Assembly: GCA_032718475.1 (NCBI GenBank)
Contig: JAUCBJ010001408.1
Span: 22,022-86,021 of the forward strand
Direction of reading: 5' to 3'
Origin: Nemertoderma westbladi
Taxonomy: Eukaryota; Xenacoelomorpha; Nemertodermatida; Nemertodermatidae
Length of the DNA stretch: 64,000 bases
Made by a program: the position numbers and the translations under genes. Shown in pieces: positions 1 to 10,967 of this stretch. The notes below the pieces were generated by a model, which worked only from the letters and a program-made list of their open reading frames with translations, had not been told where the DNA came from and did no database searches. How positions within the stretch are numbered: the first letter of the stretch is position 1; each line of letters starts with the position of its first letter.

Positions 1-935
1 GAAGGACAAGGGTTCATCAGCTGGAGAGAAGGACAATGGTTCATCAGCTGGAGAGAGGAACAAGGGTTCATCAGCTGGAGAGAGGAACAAGGGTTCATCA
101 GCTGGAGAGAAGGACAAGGGTTCATCACCCGGAGAGAAGGACAAGGGTTCATCACCCGGAGAGAAGGACAAGGGTTCATCAGCTGGAGAGAAGGACAAGG
201 GTTCATCACCCGGAGAAAAGGACAAGGGTTCATCAGCTGGAGAGAAGGACAAGGGTTCATCACCCGGAGAAAAGGACAAGGGTTCATCAGCTGGAGAGAA
301 GGACAAGGGTTCATTCATCAGCTGAAAATAATGACAAGGATTCATCAGCTGAAGAGAAGGACAAGGGTTCATCAGCTGAAGAGAAGGACAAGGGTCCATC
401 AGTTGAAGAGAAGGACATGGGTTCATCAGCTGAAGAGAATGACAAGGGTTAATCAGCTGGAGAGAAGGACAAGGGTTCATCAGCTGAAGAGAAGGACAAG
501 GGTTCATCAGCTGAAAAGAATGACAAGGATTCATCAGCTGAAGAGAAGGACAAGGGTTCATCAGCTGAAGAGAAGGACAAGGGTCCATCAGTTGAAGAGA
601 AGGACAGGGGTTCATCAGCTGGAGGGAAGGACAAGGGTTCATCACCTGGAGAGAGGGACAAATGTTCATCAGCTGGAGAAAGGGACAAGTGTTCATCAGC
701 CGGAGAGAAGGACAAGGGTTTATCACCCGGAGAGAAGGACAAGGGTTCATCAGCTGAAGAGAAGGACAAGGGTTCATCAGCTGGAGAGAGGGACAGGGGT
801 TCATCAGCTGGAGAGAAGGACAAGGGTTCATCAGCTGGAGAGAAGGACAGGGGTTCATCAGCTGGAGAGAAGGACAAGGATTCATCAGCTGAAGAGAAGG
901 ACAAGGGTTCATGACCCGGAGAGAAGGACAAGATA
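1..935. repeat. 27-bp minisatellite, about 34 copies
   Basis: Units close to AAGGACAAGGGTTCATCAGC followed by TGGAGAG repeat every 27 bp from the window edge to about 935. Variants alternate between CAGCTGGAG, CAGCTGAAG and CACCCGGAG. Because 27 is a multiple of 3, each frame stays open and gives long artificial ORFs on both strands, such as a repeated VHQLERRTR peptide. I see no start context, splice sites or non-repetitive flank that would make it a gene. Confidence 0.95.
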
Positions 936-1215
936 TTCAGATCTTCAAACAAATTGAAATCAACAAGATGACAATTAAAAAAAAACGATACCTGCGATTC
1001 TTACTAAATTAAAACAAATTTCTTAGCAGTTATTTATTTATTTGGTAGGAATAATAATGTAGATGGGGGGGGGGGGGGTTGGTGAGCTGTTTTCTCACGC
1101 CATTGCAATAGTATACCAACATTAATGTTAATTATTTGTAGTTAACATTAACACCAGCCATTACCTGTCTGTATGGTATTTATGTGAGTGAGTGAATGAT
1201 AGCATTGCTAAACAC
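936..1215. other. AT-rich spacer with poly-G run
   Basis: No coding potential is visible. It contains an uninterrupted G run near 1066-1078 and ends at the 8-bp sequence CTAAACAC that flanks the hAT-like element. Confidence 0.6.
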
Positions 1216-1601
1216 TAGGGATGCAACAGAGCTAAAATTTCATCCGGAGCCGGAGCCCGGAGGTTTATCCAGGTTACAATATGAGGTCCGGCCGGAGTCG
1301 GAGCCGGAGTTTGGGGATTGATAATTCCAATTTAATTTTATAGTAGAAGCACACAGTTATGAGTTCTGAGACGGGGGGGGGGGGGGGGGGGTTGACGCAA
1401 ATTCTTTCTCGGCGAATTAATAATTCGCCTCAATGTTAAATTATCAATTAAGGGAAATGAGCCGTTTACAGTGGCATGTTATTCTATAACCAAAACAATA
1501 AACTAAATTTAATAGAACAGTTTGATTACAGTTTTATTTTTTAGGAGTAATCAGCTGTTATTTGTGTCGATTTCCCGAAATATTGTTATTGCATAAATAA
1601 A

Positions 1602-2426
1602 TCGATGGTGTTTATCATAACGACTCAAATGTCATTTTTGTCAAAATAGAGTTTTGGTGTTTTTTGGCATATTTAGACTTCTACGAATCTTCTATTAAAG
1701 TATTAGAGCCTAGAGTTGTTGCGTGTGCTTGAGTTACAGCGCATTTCAGAAAATTGCATAACCACTCAAATGCCAATTTTACATTAAGTCAAGGGAAACG
1801 GCTTTTTTTTCATAACCACTTAAACCCATAGCCCATCATTACAGATAAGGAGATGGTGATTGAAACTCGTCCCTTACAGACTCAATATACTATCAATGGG
1901 CGGGAAATTCGAATTGTAACTACTATAAGTACTTCTTTACATGACTGTTTTTTCAGATTTCAGATTAAATAAATATTTTACATTTTTAATTGACATTTAA
2001 TTGAATACCGGTAATTGTGTTTGTTCAAACAATGCACTGTATTGGTCATGAAGTCCAGGTTTTATGGAGCCGAAAGTGATGGATAGGAGGAAAGATAGTT
2101 AGCAGTTCATGAAAAGACTGTCTCGGACAGATTTCACTGATTGTTTTGTTCGTATGCCTAACATATTAATAGATATGTCGTTATGAAAAATCACAATTAA
2201 GTGAAAAAATTTTGCATAACCACTCAAATCCTAAAAAAACATCGATAAATTGGTTAAATGTCACTAAAAATCCTAATTGTGGTGTTTTACCGCATGAAAG
2301 ATTTATTATCTACCTTATGAAACGAAAAATTATCTCTTAGGTACCATAGGGGAATTAGAATGTAGAAAAATGCTCCCTGAAAATTAGGTTTTTGAGTGTT
2401 GAGTGGTTATGATAAAACACCATCGA
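1602..2426. mobile_element. Nested fold-back repeat inside the hAT-like element
   Basis: CGATGGTGTTTATCATAACG (from 1602) is repeated in inverted orientation at about 2398-2426 (AGTGGTTATGATAAAACACC then ATCG). Related CATAACCACTCAAA sequences occur near 1757 and 2215, and a variant near 1811. This looks like a smaller element inserted into, or a subterminal repeat system of, the surrounding transposon. Its exact ends are not certain. Confidence 0.45.
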
Positions 2427-2799
2427 AATATAACATACTAAAAATTATAAATGAAAACTACTGGATACTGTTATAAAAGCAAAGAGCAATTCTTGAATTA
2501 TTTTATAAATAGTATGTTGTGAATAAAATAGTTGTAGAATTATAAGTATTTAAACCGATTATTTTACACAAATTCAACAAACTATCTATATAATTTTAAT
2601 GTTGTTGTTCAAATATTTAAACAATTTCACAAGGGAGGTGGTGTCAGAAAACTTAAGAAAAACAAGCTGTACCTGCAACCAATCAGTTTCAAACCACATT
2701 TGATTAAGTTAACTAACTATGATATTCGCATTATTCATAAATCAAAGAAACTTATTTATTACATGTGAAAAAAGTTATACTTTTTACCATGTAATACGT

Positions 2800-2930
2800 G
2801 GAAATACTGGACATAACATATTAAAATGTATGGCGTAGGGACTTACTGAGAAATAATGTCGCACTGCGATGGAAAATATGTCGCCCTGGCGATTTGGTAG
2901 TGCGAAATTAATTTCACACAAATAAATAAA
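2800..2930. repeat. Dispersed repeat matching the element 1 insertion site
   Basis: This stretch contains GAGAAATAATGTCGCACTGC followed by GATGG and a conserved ATGTCGCCCTGGCGATTTGG. The left half recurs at about 8690-8739 and the right half at 28608-28695, exactly on the two sides of the 19.9-kb BEL/Pao element. It therefore shows what the uninterrupted target looked like. Confidence 0.85.
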
Positions 2931-3058
2931 AAACCTTAAATTATTTTATTCGAATTTCAACAACTGTTATGCTCCGGATTATCCGAATTAATATGCCCGG
3001 AGCCGGAACCAGTATTAATGGGCCGGAGCTCCGGAGCCGGAGCTGTGTTGCATCCCTA

Positions 3059-4456
3059 ATTAACACAATACTATCCATAGACTACTATTTTATTGAACGT
3101 TAATATTCTATAATATTCTTTATTATTCTATAAAGTTATTCTACAGATACTAATTTCTGTGTTATTGTGTATATTGTTTAGGTATTTAGTATTTAGATTA
3201 AAATGCCCCATTATATTATGTAACATCAGCTGTTTTAAACGTGTTTGATAATTTATATATTTTATTCAATTATTACAAATAAATGGTTAGATATTCCGGT
3301 AGTCTCTTTGGTTGTAGGAGGAATGTTACACCGACCAAACTTATTGCAGTACATATTCATTCGCTGGCTCTATTTTTATATATTCGTATGTTTGTTATGA
3401 AATAATTGTACGTATGTTAAAACAATGAAAAATACATTCAATATATACCATGTTTATTTTATTGATGTACTTTTTATCCTTAAGTGAATTAAGTTAATGT
3501 TAAAAATCGTAAACATGAAAAAAGATTAATGTAAAGTTTTGTGTTACAAACATTAACTGTCACTGTTAACTTTTAGTAAGTTCGATTTTTGCTCTCCTAA
3601 CCCACTAAGTTAGATTAATGTTCTAACTGATATTGTTACACCAATTTGTGACAGAAACTCTTGTTTGTCACAAAATATTAAATGTTTTAAGTAATTAATT
3701 AATTTTGTCTCTAAGTTAAGGAAATTAATTTATATTCGCGAAAATATATTATGACAATAATATTTAATGATTCGTTTTAAACTAATGCTGAAATCTTTGT
3801 TGATACATTTACCTATGAATGTTATGACTTTTGGGTCGAGCCACTACATCTGTTAGCTTTGGCATACACCTTAGTATTGTCCGTCCTTCCATTTCTACTT
3901 CCGTTGTTTGAACGTTGTAACCTTGCGCTTCCAAGGTTAAGCTGTTCTCCATAGAAACCGATTTTATTTGTGGTTATAGCAATAATAAATAATAATTATT
4001 ATTATTTTATTTAATTCAGCCAGGAAGGTAGTATTATCTAAAATGAAATAAAAGTGTAATTATAGGTAAGGAAAAATAATTAATTAAAGTAAATTACACT
4101 TAGTATATCAGTAATACAGATTTTATTTAGAATAGATTTATTTGTAGTATATAGCGGTTTTTTGGATGCTGATCACGATTATAGAACTCAAATATAATAT
4201 TCGAGAAAATTTCTGGTCATTTTGAATGTGGCCCCTGGGGTACGAAATATAAAAGTAGAGCAAATATGATAATAAAAAGATTTACTAATTTAACCTGATT
4301 TTATGTCCTTATTGGTTTTTCCGTGTAGTTGACAAAATTTGATATAATTCACGTATCGTAGGACGTAGAGTAATATTAATTTCAATACGTGTCATTAAAA
4401 TACGTGTCACTAAAATACGTGTCAATACGTGTCGCTATTGGGAAGCGTGTGCTTTA

Positions 4457-4488
<32 letters not shown>

Positions 4489-4638
4489 ACCACCCCCCGG
4501 GGGGGTGGGGGGGGGGGGAGGGGAGGGAGGGGCGTTAAATTAGCTCCAACGTCTCAAAACAAAAATTTATAATATGGTTGTTTACCCTATTTCCTATATC
4601 CTATTTTGTTATTAATAATGATTTTTAGCTGATACTTA
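3059..4638. other. AT-rich intergenic DNA
   Basis: No ORF or RNA gene is recognised. The only striking structure is a run of about 38 C, then ACCACC, then a G-rich run at 4460-4530. ACGTGTCA-type short repeats occur near 4385-4430. Confidence 0.6.
4460..4530. repeat. Poly-C tract followed by poly-G tract
   Basis: A C run of roughly 38 bases is followed within about 10 bases by a G-dominated run. As a self-complementary C/G fold-back this could form a hairpin or G-quadruplex/i-motif. Homopolymers this long are also a common place for assembly error. Confidence 0.7.
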
Positions 4639-5647
4639 CAGTCCCAATCCCAATAAACATTAACTTGGTCATTTTGGCGGCCAAAATTACCAAAATGGCC
4701 AAGTAAAAACTGCGGTATTCATGAAAGGAACTCCTGAGGCACGTTGGCTTGTCAATCACAGCCAGTGAATAGAGGCTGAGTGTAAGTAAAGCCCAGCATG
4801 TTCGCACTGAGGTAGAGTTCTGATGTAGAGTTCTCTCTACCTTCAGGTAGAAAGAAAGGCTCCAGTGTAGTAATGGCTGGGCTCGCCACTACTGTAGTAA
4901 ACATGCCTGTAAGAGTGCAGTGTGAGGTGCTCGCCCTAATTTATTATTTTCAACATATTTTTTACTAATCTAATAATTAACACACACGGCTGTCACTAAG
5001 GTTACAAACAGTGAGCTAGCACTTGCAGCATAATAATTAATTAATTATTTACTTTTATTCTATTCGATTGGTAATAAAAATAACAAGTTCATATCTTTAA
5101 TTCGTAAAAATTCTTTAAAATATGAGAAAAGTACTTTACACAGATTTTTCTTTATTTAGCTGTTTAGTACGCTATAATATAAATGCTCTCATAAATACAG
5201 TTAGGGAGGGGGGGGGGGGTTCGCACAGCTGTTCCTAAGCCAAACAATGAAACTCGCATAAGATACCTGTTGTACGCTTATAGTTACATGGAGTGTGAAT
5301 ATCTCATTAGGGTTACATGGTTCTGCCTTGGCACGCCTTAACAAATTCATCTAATGCTGTTACATTCTAAGCCCTTTTTAATGCCTTTATAGTTTAGGTG
5401 GTCTCTATTAAGTTCTACCACCAGGTAGAACTATCTGTCAATAATAAAAATGAAAGCGAGCCGACATTTAGTCAGAGCAACCAAATGGATGTCCAAGGAG
5501 ACGGGCTGTCTGGACTTGACTGAGTCGAGTTAAATCGCTTCGCCAAAACGACCAAGTAGCCCATAGGAATACACTACATTTTTTTGGTGATTTTGGTCAT
5601 TTTGGCCGCCAAAACGACCAAGTTAATGTTTATTGGGATTGGGACTG
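4639..5647. mobile_element. Tc1/mariner-like MITE, 1009 bp, TA target
   Basis: The element is bounded by TA dinucleotides (4637-4638 and 5648-5649). It starts CAGTCCCAATCCCAATAAAC and ends with the reverse complement, and the terminal inverted repeats run for about 60 bp. The arms contain an internal palindrome TTTTGGCGGCCAAAA. No transposase ORF is visible. The TA target and CAGT ends fit a non-autonomous Tc1/mariner-type element. The superfamily is inferred from ends and target only. Confidence 0.8.
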
Positions 5648-5738
5648 TACACTAAATGCAACTCCAATCAAATAATGTACCGCAATGGAGTAGCGAATGG
5701 CAACATCTATTACCTTGAGAGAATTATTGCTTGGCAAC

Positions 5739-6008
5739 TACTACTACTACTACTAGGATCGGCATGCTGCATTGCAGCTGCATTTTTAAGAATGCTGTGC
5801 CGGCTTGTCAACAAAATTGCACCGCCACAACTCCCTATCACCCATGACATTTGCTAGATCATCCGCATCTTTAAGGCCAGTGTCCTTTAAGATGCGTCTC
5901 AAGAAAGTCATGGGCTGTCCACCATGCTTATTCACTCCATGAGGCTGCCAAAGTACAAGATTATGCACTGGCTGGTCCTCACGGCGAAAGCAATGTCCTG
6001 CAACACGG
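5739..6008 (-). pseudogene. LINE reverse-transcriptase C-terminal remnant
   Basis: The minus strand reads RVAGHCFRREDQPVHNLVLW and later TFLRRILKDTGL and DRELWR before a stop at about 5786. This is the pattern of the extreme C-terminus of non-LTR retrotransposon ORF2 proteins: a GHC..R motif, then LVLW.P..G, then DTG and DR..W. The stop is followed by a short 3' region ending in a (TAG)n run (plus CTACTACTACTACTA, 5739-5754), which looks like a LINE tail. Only about 75 codons remain, so it is a 5'-truncated dead copy. The clade is not determined. Confidence 0.7.
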
Positions 6009-6299
6009 AGGGGTAATCAATACACCGTTAATGCCAATCTAATTAACGGCTGACTTTTATCGGGTTGGTTGTATTAATATTAGCATGTTTGTGGATTTGT
6101 TTATTTTTTGTAATTATTTTCAAATTTTATCAAAATTATCGTTTTAACCGGTATTTTTATGTTGTATATTTTTATTTATAAAGTACGGCTCTACCTCGAG
6201 TGGGAATATTGAGTTACTTTATATAAATTTGCTAGTGTTAGACGTAGAATGAAATAAAATGTTTCTTAATTATTAATTCGACGAACTATATTCTCTGAG

Positions 6300-7062
6300 T
6301 ATACCGAAAGCTAGCCATCCTTGGTCACCATGGTTACCAATAGACCACACGTGGTATTACCATAGAAACGAGGCGCCACCATTGGCAATCCGAGAGAACA
6401 CGACTGCAGGGGAAATGATGACAGATATCTACCGACACTCTGGCAACAATAATGTTCTAGAACTTTCGCAAAGACGCGACGCTTCTACCTACAGAATACC
6501 GCCGGATTTCCTAAACAAATCGAGAATATAAACCTGGAAACCCTTTTTCTTTCCACGACAACCGACACCAGACACGCGACTACGGGTTTTATTTCGAAAG
6601 ATAAGTTTGGGAAGTTTAAATCCTATGGAGATTAGCGGCAGCATCTGTCTGCGAACCACATCGAGTGGGTGAGTGACACAGCTGGGCGAGGTACCCAGCC
6701 CTACACGTCGGTTTACCGGAGGAGTTTCAACCGAGTCTCGTCTGTAACCCCGGATACTACCGCGGGGATATCGCTTGATATCCCTCCTGTATTCCGGGCC
6801 GCCACCTCGGAATCATTCCGACCCCACTCCCGCTTCCCCCGTGTCTACCCGAACCCCGTAGTCAGGGCGACTGATCGCTCGGAATATATCCGGGTTGGTA
6901 TGACAGCCCCTGATTCCGGTTCATTTAGGACTCCTCTTCGCTCCCTCGCTTTGGCACAGGAACCGTTCCAGAAACCCAATAACTGGCGATATTCAAACAG
7001 AGGCGTTAAAATATAATAGGATTTATTTGTATATTATTAGGTAATAAAGAATTTTAATTAAC
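6300..7062 (+). other. Possible small transcription unit or solo LTR
   Basis: In order on the plus strand there is an inverted CCAAT (ATTGG near 6381), a TATA-like GAATATAAACC at about 6523-6533, an open frame of about 126 codons (6636-7016, rich in S, R, P, T) and AATAAAG at about 7043. GC content is clearly above the surroundings. The frame has no ATG near its start. The first in-frame ATG is late, so translation of the whole frame would need a GTG start or an upstream exon. No protein family is recognised. A solo LTR carrying promoter and poly(A) signals is the main alternative. Confidence 0.3.
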
Positions 7063-7662
7063 AATTAATTTGTTTAATTATATCAGCTGATTTTGAAAAG
7101 TCCAAATTTTGCTCTCGGAACTCCTCCGACGTTCTCAAAATGTTTCTATAAAATATATTAGGTAATATTAGGCAGACAACTGATACGGATGTCGAAATAT
7201 TTAAGGCAACACTTATGAGTTAAGGTTCACCTTAGCTAAGGTTGATTTATATGCAACCGGCCCCTCCTGGTCTAACAGCAAGTTAAGTAAATAAAGTTAA
7301 GTTATTGCAACTATAATTTATTAATATATTGTAAATATTAACCAAACATAAACCAATAACCCATAACCATCACACATATAAACTGGTAACATATAGTAGA
7401 ATAGCCAAGATTCAGTCTCTTCTAAAACTTATTGGGAATTCAAACTGCAAAATAAATAATAAAAACGTTAAAGTAAATAATTTTATAGTAACAAACGATA
7501 TTTATTCCGGAACTCATTATTATTAATTATTATTATTAACTTTTCAGGCAAATATATTATTATATTTTATTTATATTTATTTTATAATTAAATATATAAG
7601 TTAGTTTCCAACGCAACTCTATTGAAATTATTTAGTAATTTTATATAAAACTTACAGTTTTA
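7021..7662. other. AT-rich DNA, 3' region of the FReD gene
   Basis: No ORF is recognised. TTTATT sequences at about 7560-7580 would read AATAAA on the minus strand and could serve as poly(A) signals for the FReD gene that ends at 7663-7677. Confidence 0.4.
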
Positions 7663-8366
7663 CTAAATCCAAATCTTCATTTCAACTCGAGAAGCCGGAT
7701 TGTAGATAGTAAAACTATCCCAATAAGGTCCTTTCTTCCACCCCCCATATACCAAATTCTTTCCAAAATATACCAAATTTCTTCCACCCCCCTATAATGA
7801 TACGCACCATATTCTCCGTTCAAGTTACTCCACCCGCACCAGTCGTACCACCACGCCCCAGTACGATATACGGCGCAGTTGGAGTCCCACCTGTCATTAT
7901 CGCGGTCTTTGGTAGAGAATGGGAGACCGTTGTGCCACTCCAATGAGTCACCAGCAGTACCATGGTAACCGGATACATGTATGGTGTAATTAGTTGTAGC
8001 TGATCCGATAGAGAAGTTGTTGTATTCCGCGTATCGGTGTTCGTTGTTGTAATCCACCCACCCCCTTCCAGTGAACCACAAATCGACCCTCAACTTCACC
8101 CCGCCTTCACTCAGCTTGTGGATCATCTCCAACCCCATCCAAAAATTGGTATTCGGGTCGCCAAATCCTTCAACATATTCATCCCAGTTCCGATAGAAGT
8201 CAACAGATCCATCAACTCGTTGTTGAATCTTCAACCCATCTTTCTGCTTTATTAGCCGAGGAGCCATTTGCTGATACAGTGTAATGGATAATTTCCCTAT
8301 CTCTGTATCATGTAACATGGAAACGAACTCTTCCAACTTTGTAACCTGTTCTTCCAACTCTTTATT
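7663..8366 (-). pseudogene. FReD (fibrinogen-related domain) exon, frameshifted
   Basis: This is the last exon of a secreted fibrinogen-related protein. It starts after a splice acceptor (TTTCCTAACAG) at 8366 in phase 0, reading NKELEEQVTKLEEFV, a short coiled coil. FReD hallmarks follow: IQQRVDGSVDFYRNWDEYVEGFG, NFWMGLE, the calcium-site pattern DRDNDRWDSNCA, and the second disulfide pair C(12)C ending in GAWWYDWC, then NLNGEYG. The usual first part of the domain (VYCDM..DGGGWT with its cysteines) is missing or degenerate. At 7734-7792 a 46-bp duplication shifts the frame, so the protein ends in an abnormal tail at 7677. The other frame beyond the duplication still encodes a proper FReD C-terminus (PYWDSF, YNPA, VEMKIW) with a stop at 7663-7665. 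This is either a recent pseudogene or an assembly or strain-specific lesion. Confidence 0.85.
7734..7792. repeat. 46-bp frameshifting direct duplication in the FReD exon
   Basis: TCTTCCACCCCCC occurs at 7734-7746 and 7780-7792. The 33 bp between them contain ATACCAAATT twice. The net length of 46 bp is not a multiple of 3, and the frames before and after it encode the two parts of the FReD C-terminal region. Confidence 0.85.
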
Positions 8367-8739
8367 CTGTTAGGAAATATTATTAATTGAAATTGTTTAT
8401 TAAATTCTGTAAATCCTCTGCCCACATCTGATCAGTGGTTGGGTTGGAGTTCTCTAGGGAAATCATTAAACGCCGGCATTTCGACCCAACATTTAGAGCA
8501 ATTAAATACTAACTATATTACGTCGTTGCTAATAAAATAGCACATTATAGCGTTACGGCACGAGTGATTTTGTGTAGTGAAATAATAAAACGAGGGCCGT
8601 AAAAGATTTAATGTGGTGGAATTATTTGTAGTTTTGCACTTAAACTTTCTAGAACAACCTAATAATGACGCGGTGACATACTGGATATACTGAAATACAT
8701 AGTAAATGTATGGCGTAGGGACATACTGAGAAATAATGT
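8367..8739 (-). other. Intron 4 of the FReD gene, downstream piece
   Basis: Noncoding. It runs from the acceptor of the FReD exon up to the target duplication AATGT (8735-8739) of element 1. From about 8690 it matches the repeat at 2800-2853. Intron 4 continues at 28608-28767 on the other side of the element. Confidence 0.75.
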
Positions 8740-10444
8740 TATTCGAAGAGACGGTAACAATACCTGCAATATCCTACTGTAAAGTTTGTAAATCAAATCA
8801 TAAATCCGACCTTCTCACCAAAACAGTAAACTCTAAGTAAACGAATATATTGCAGTATCGATCTCTTATAACCGGTGAGGCAGAAAACAGTCTACGAGCA
8901 GACAAACTTCGATGAAACAAAATCCCGCACAGCGAATCCTAAAATCAGGCTGACTCACTGACGGACTAAGGGGCTCGTATACTTTGCCGCGGTGTGATTT
9001 ATATGGTTTGGGCAAAAGGGACGCTAGCTAGGTACAGAGGCAGATATTTGGAGATGTCTAACTAGCGAGCAAAGTGCAGTAAGGACGAAAGTTAATTTTA
9101 TATATTTTGAGGTGTAAATAATTTCTAACGCGCGCGTGTCAATTCTGAACGGTCAAAGCAGTTTTGCTCCTTCACATATATAATTACTGGGTACGGTGTG
9201 CATTTTACGAATATTCTAATTTTATAACTTGTAGGTCCAATACTCACGAATGATAAGGTTCCTTCCCCTCTTGCGTATTTCCAGGACTCAAATTCAGGCA
9301 TAAGGTTAGTACTACGCCCAGAATTCGGCAATTTTAGGTACCAGGTCCCTGATACTAAGAAGAGATGTGTTAGTTTACTACTGTAGGCGTACGGGTACTA
9401 ATAGCTATCCTGGCTCCTATCTAGAATTTTAGTCACCCAGGTAGTCCGGGTAACTTCCTATTAGGGCGTTGGCGGGGACACGGTAGATGTTAGTATATCC
9501 CTAATAGCCTCAATTTATTTGCGCCTAGTACGTAAACTGCCCTACCGCCTGAACGGTACAATCCCAATTCAGGTGAAAACACAGCAACCCCCCTAGCCTA
9601 CAAGTTCTAATACAATGGACACTGTCGTACGGCAAATAGTCACAGACGCACCTGTACTTAGCAAGAGTTAAGCGTACAGTTTGCTGCACCCTAACCAATG
9701 TGTATGCCTTGTACCGGTGTGCCTACGTCCTATCTGCGTACTAGTATTTGCCTGCGCTCTCCCTCCCCCCCGTAGGAATATGAAGGTCTACTGCGGTTTT
9801 TCCTGAATCAAGACAGTACAGTCCCTATGATGTAATTTTAGGCTTGCAGCGTGTCACTACGTCTACCTTTTGATCTTTTGGTCTTACACTTAGGTAGCAA
9901 GGATCGAACGCTGTCTAACCTTTCAGGCGATGGGCGAATAACTCTAGATGGTATTGCGGGTTGTCTCTCGTCTACATTCCCGTGATGTTCCCGTTCATTG
10001 CTGCGGCCCGATCTCTAGCCGGCCATCCTGTCCCTTAAGTTTGTTCACCGTAGTGAATCCATGATAAAACAGATAGAAAAGGGCTGAGTTTGACAAATAT
10101 TTCTAACTTTTATTACAAATCAAACAGATAAGATAATAAAGTCTCATTAGTACAGATTGAAGAAGTAGTAGGTTGATAAGAAGTGAACTAATGAACGAAA
10201 TCGCACCTTTATATACCGAATTTGTGCCGCAATCAATCGAGAAAATTCTCGATTGTTCTACAGGTTCTAACGGGGTTTTAAAGATAGCTATTGGTCCAGC
10301 TAATATATAACTTGCACGACATTGGTTACAATCAAATAACTACAGTCTCATTGGTACAGATAAATGCAATTAATTTGTAGCGGTTAATTTAAACGAGTTG
10401 AAATTCTGTACAAAAAATAATTCGCACTTACTAGGATTCGAACT

Positions 10445-10773
10445 TTCTTTCAATAGATAATTAAGTCTTATTCTAATAATAATAATAAAATACATGACAT
10501 AATACAATTAACGAACAAAGCAACACAAAAACAGCACTGACAATGGGAAACAACAAAGAGTTAAAATTCGTCTGCCAGCCCAACACCGCGCAGACCCGCC
10601 CCGTCACCAAATCCGAGAGCCCGCCAAGACCGACGTCCCCCTCGGAGGCAGAGGGAGTTGGACCGGAGGAGCGCGAACTGCAGCCGCCGGCGAACACCCC
10701 CCAGAACGCACGCGAGGCCCCTCTCTCTCATACCATCCCGCCTCGACACAAGTGTCTCGGCGAGATGGCGGAT
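10445..10773 (-). mobile_element. Short non-LTR insertion in the 3' LTR
   Basis: 329 bp absent from the other LTR, flanked by a perfect 13-bp duplication TAGGATTCGAACT (10432-10444 and 10774-10786). The body is GC-rich and ends toward 10445 with an AT-rich stretch containing (TAA)n, as expected for the 3' tail of a LINE or SINE copied by target-primed reverse transcription on the minus strand. A 77-codon plus-strand frame (10543-10776) and several minus-strand frames are open but match nothing I know. It is probably a 5'-truncated LINE or a SINE. Confidence 0.75.
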
Positions 10774-10850
10774 TAGGATTCGAACTCAATACCTACTACA
10801 CATATAATTTCCAACGCTCTACCGACTGAGCTACTGAACCACTTGACCGA
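10774..10850 (-). promoter_or_regulatory. tRNA-like segment with pol III A and B boxes (3' LTR)
   Basis: The minus strand reads TAGCTCAGTCGGTAGAGCG, a match to the pol III A box, and then GAGTTCGAATCC, a match to the B box, about 40 bp apart. The acceptor and anticodon stems do not pair, so this is not a functional tRNA but a tRNA-derived (SINE-like) segment fixed in the LTR. The same segment is at 28424-28490. Confidence 0.65.
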
Positions 10851-10967
10851 TAGATGTACAAATGATAGAACCAATACGAATGAGAACTCAAAGCAATCTT
10901 TACAAAGTTAATTCGAATAAAATAGAAATTTTGAAAATCCACGGCATTTAGGGAATATAATTCTATA

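Larger units (their letters stand above)
1216..3058. mobile_element. hAT-like non-autonomous DNA transposon
   Basis: The left end TAGGGATGCAAC (1216-1227) is matched by the inverted right end GTTGCATCCCTA (3047-3058). GC-rich CCGGAGCCGGAG repeats lie just inside both ends in an otherwise AT-rich element. Flanking 8-bp sequences CTAAACAC (1208-1215) and ATTAACAC (3059-3066) agree at 6 of 8 positions, as expected for a hAT target duplication. No transposase ORF is present, so the 1.84-kb copy is non-autonomous or decayed. Recurrent CATAACCACTCAAA sequences inside mark a nested inverted repeat. Confidence 0.75.
8740..10967 (-). repeat. Element 1, 3' LTR (with 342-bp insertion)
   Basis: It matches 26723-28607 from TATTCGAAG to TTCTATA. 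It is 2228 bp because of an insertion at 10445-10786. Both LTRs keep a 68-codon minus-strand ORF (9125-9331, mirrored at 27108-27314), which their near identity alone explains. On the minus strand the LTR is preceded by GGAGCGG, a candidate polypurine tract. Confidence 0.93.

Noticed and set aside
36-957. Long ORFs on both strands with RTRVHQLERR- and SPADEPLSFS-type repeats
   Set aside because: They are translations of a 27-bp minisatellite, open in several frames because the unit length is a multiple of 3.
9125-9331. Conserved 68-codon ORF in both LTRs of element 1
   Set aside because: The LTRs are nearly identical, so the ORF is shared regardless of function. No motif is seen.
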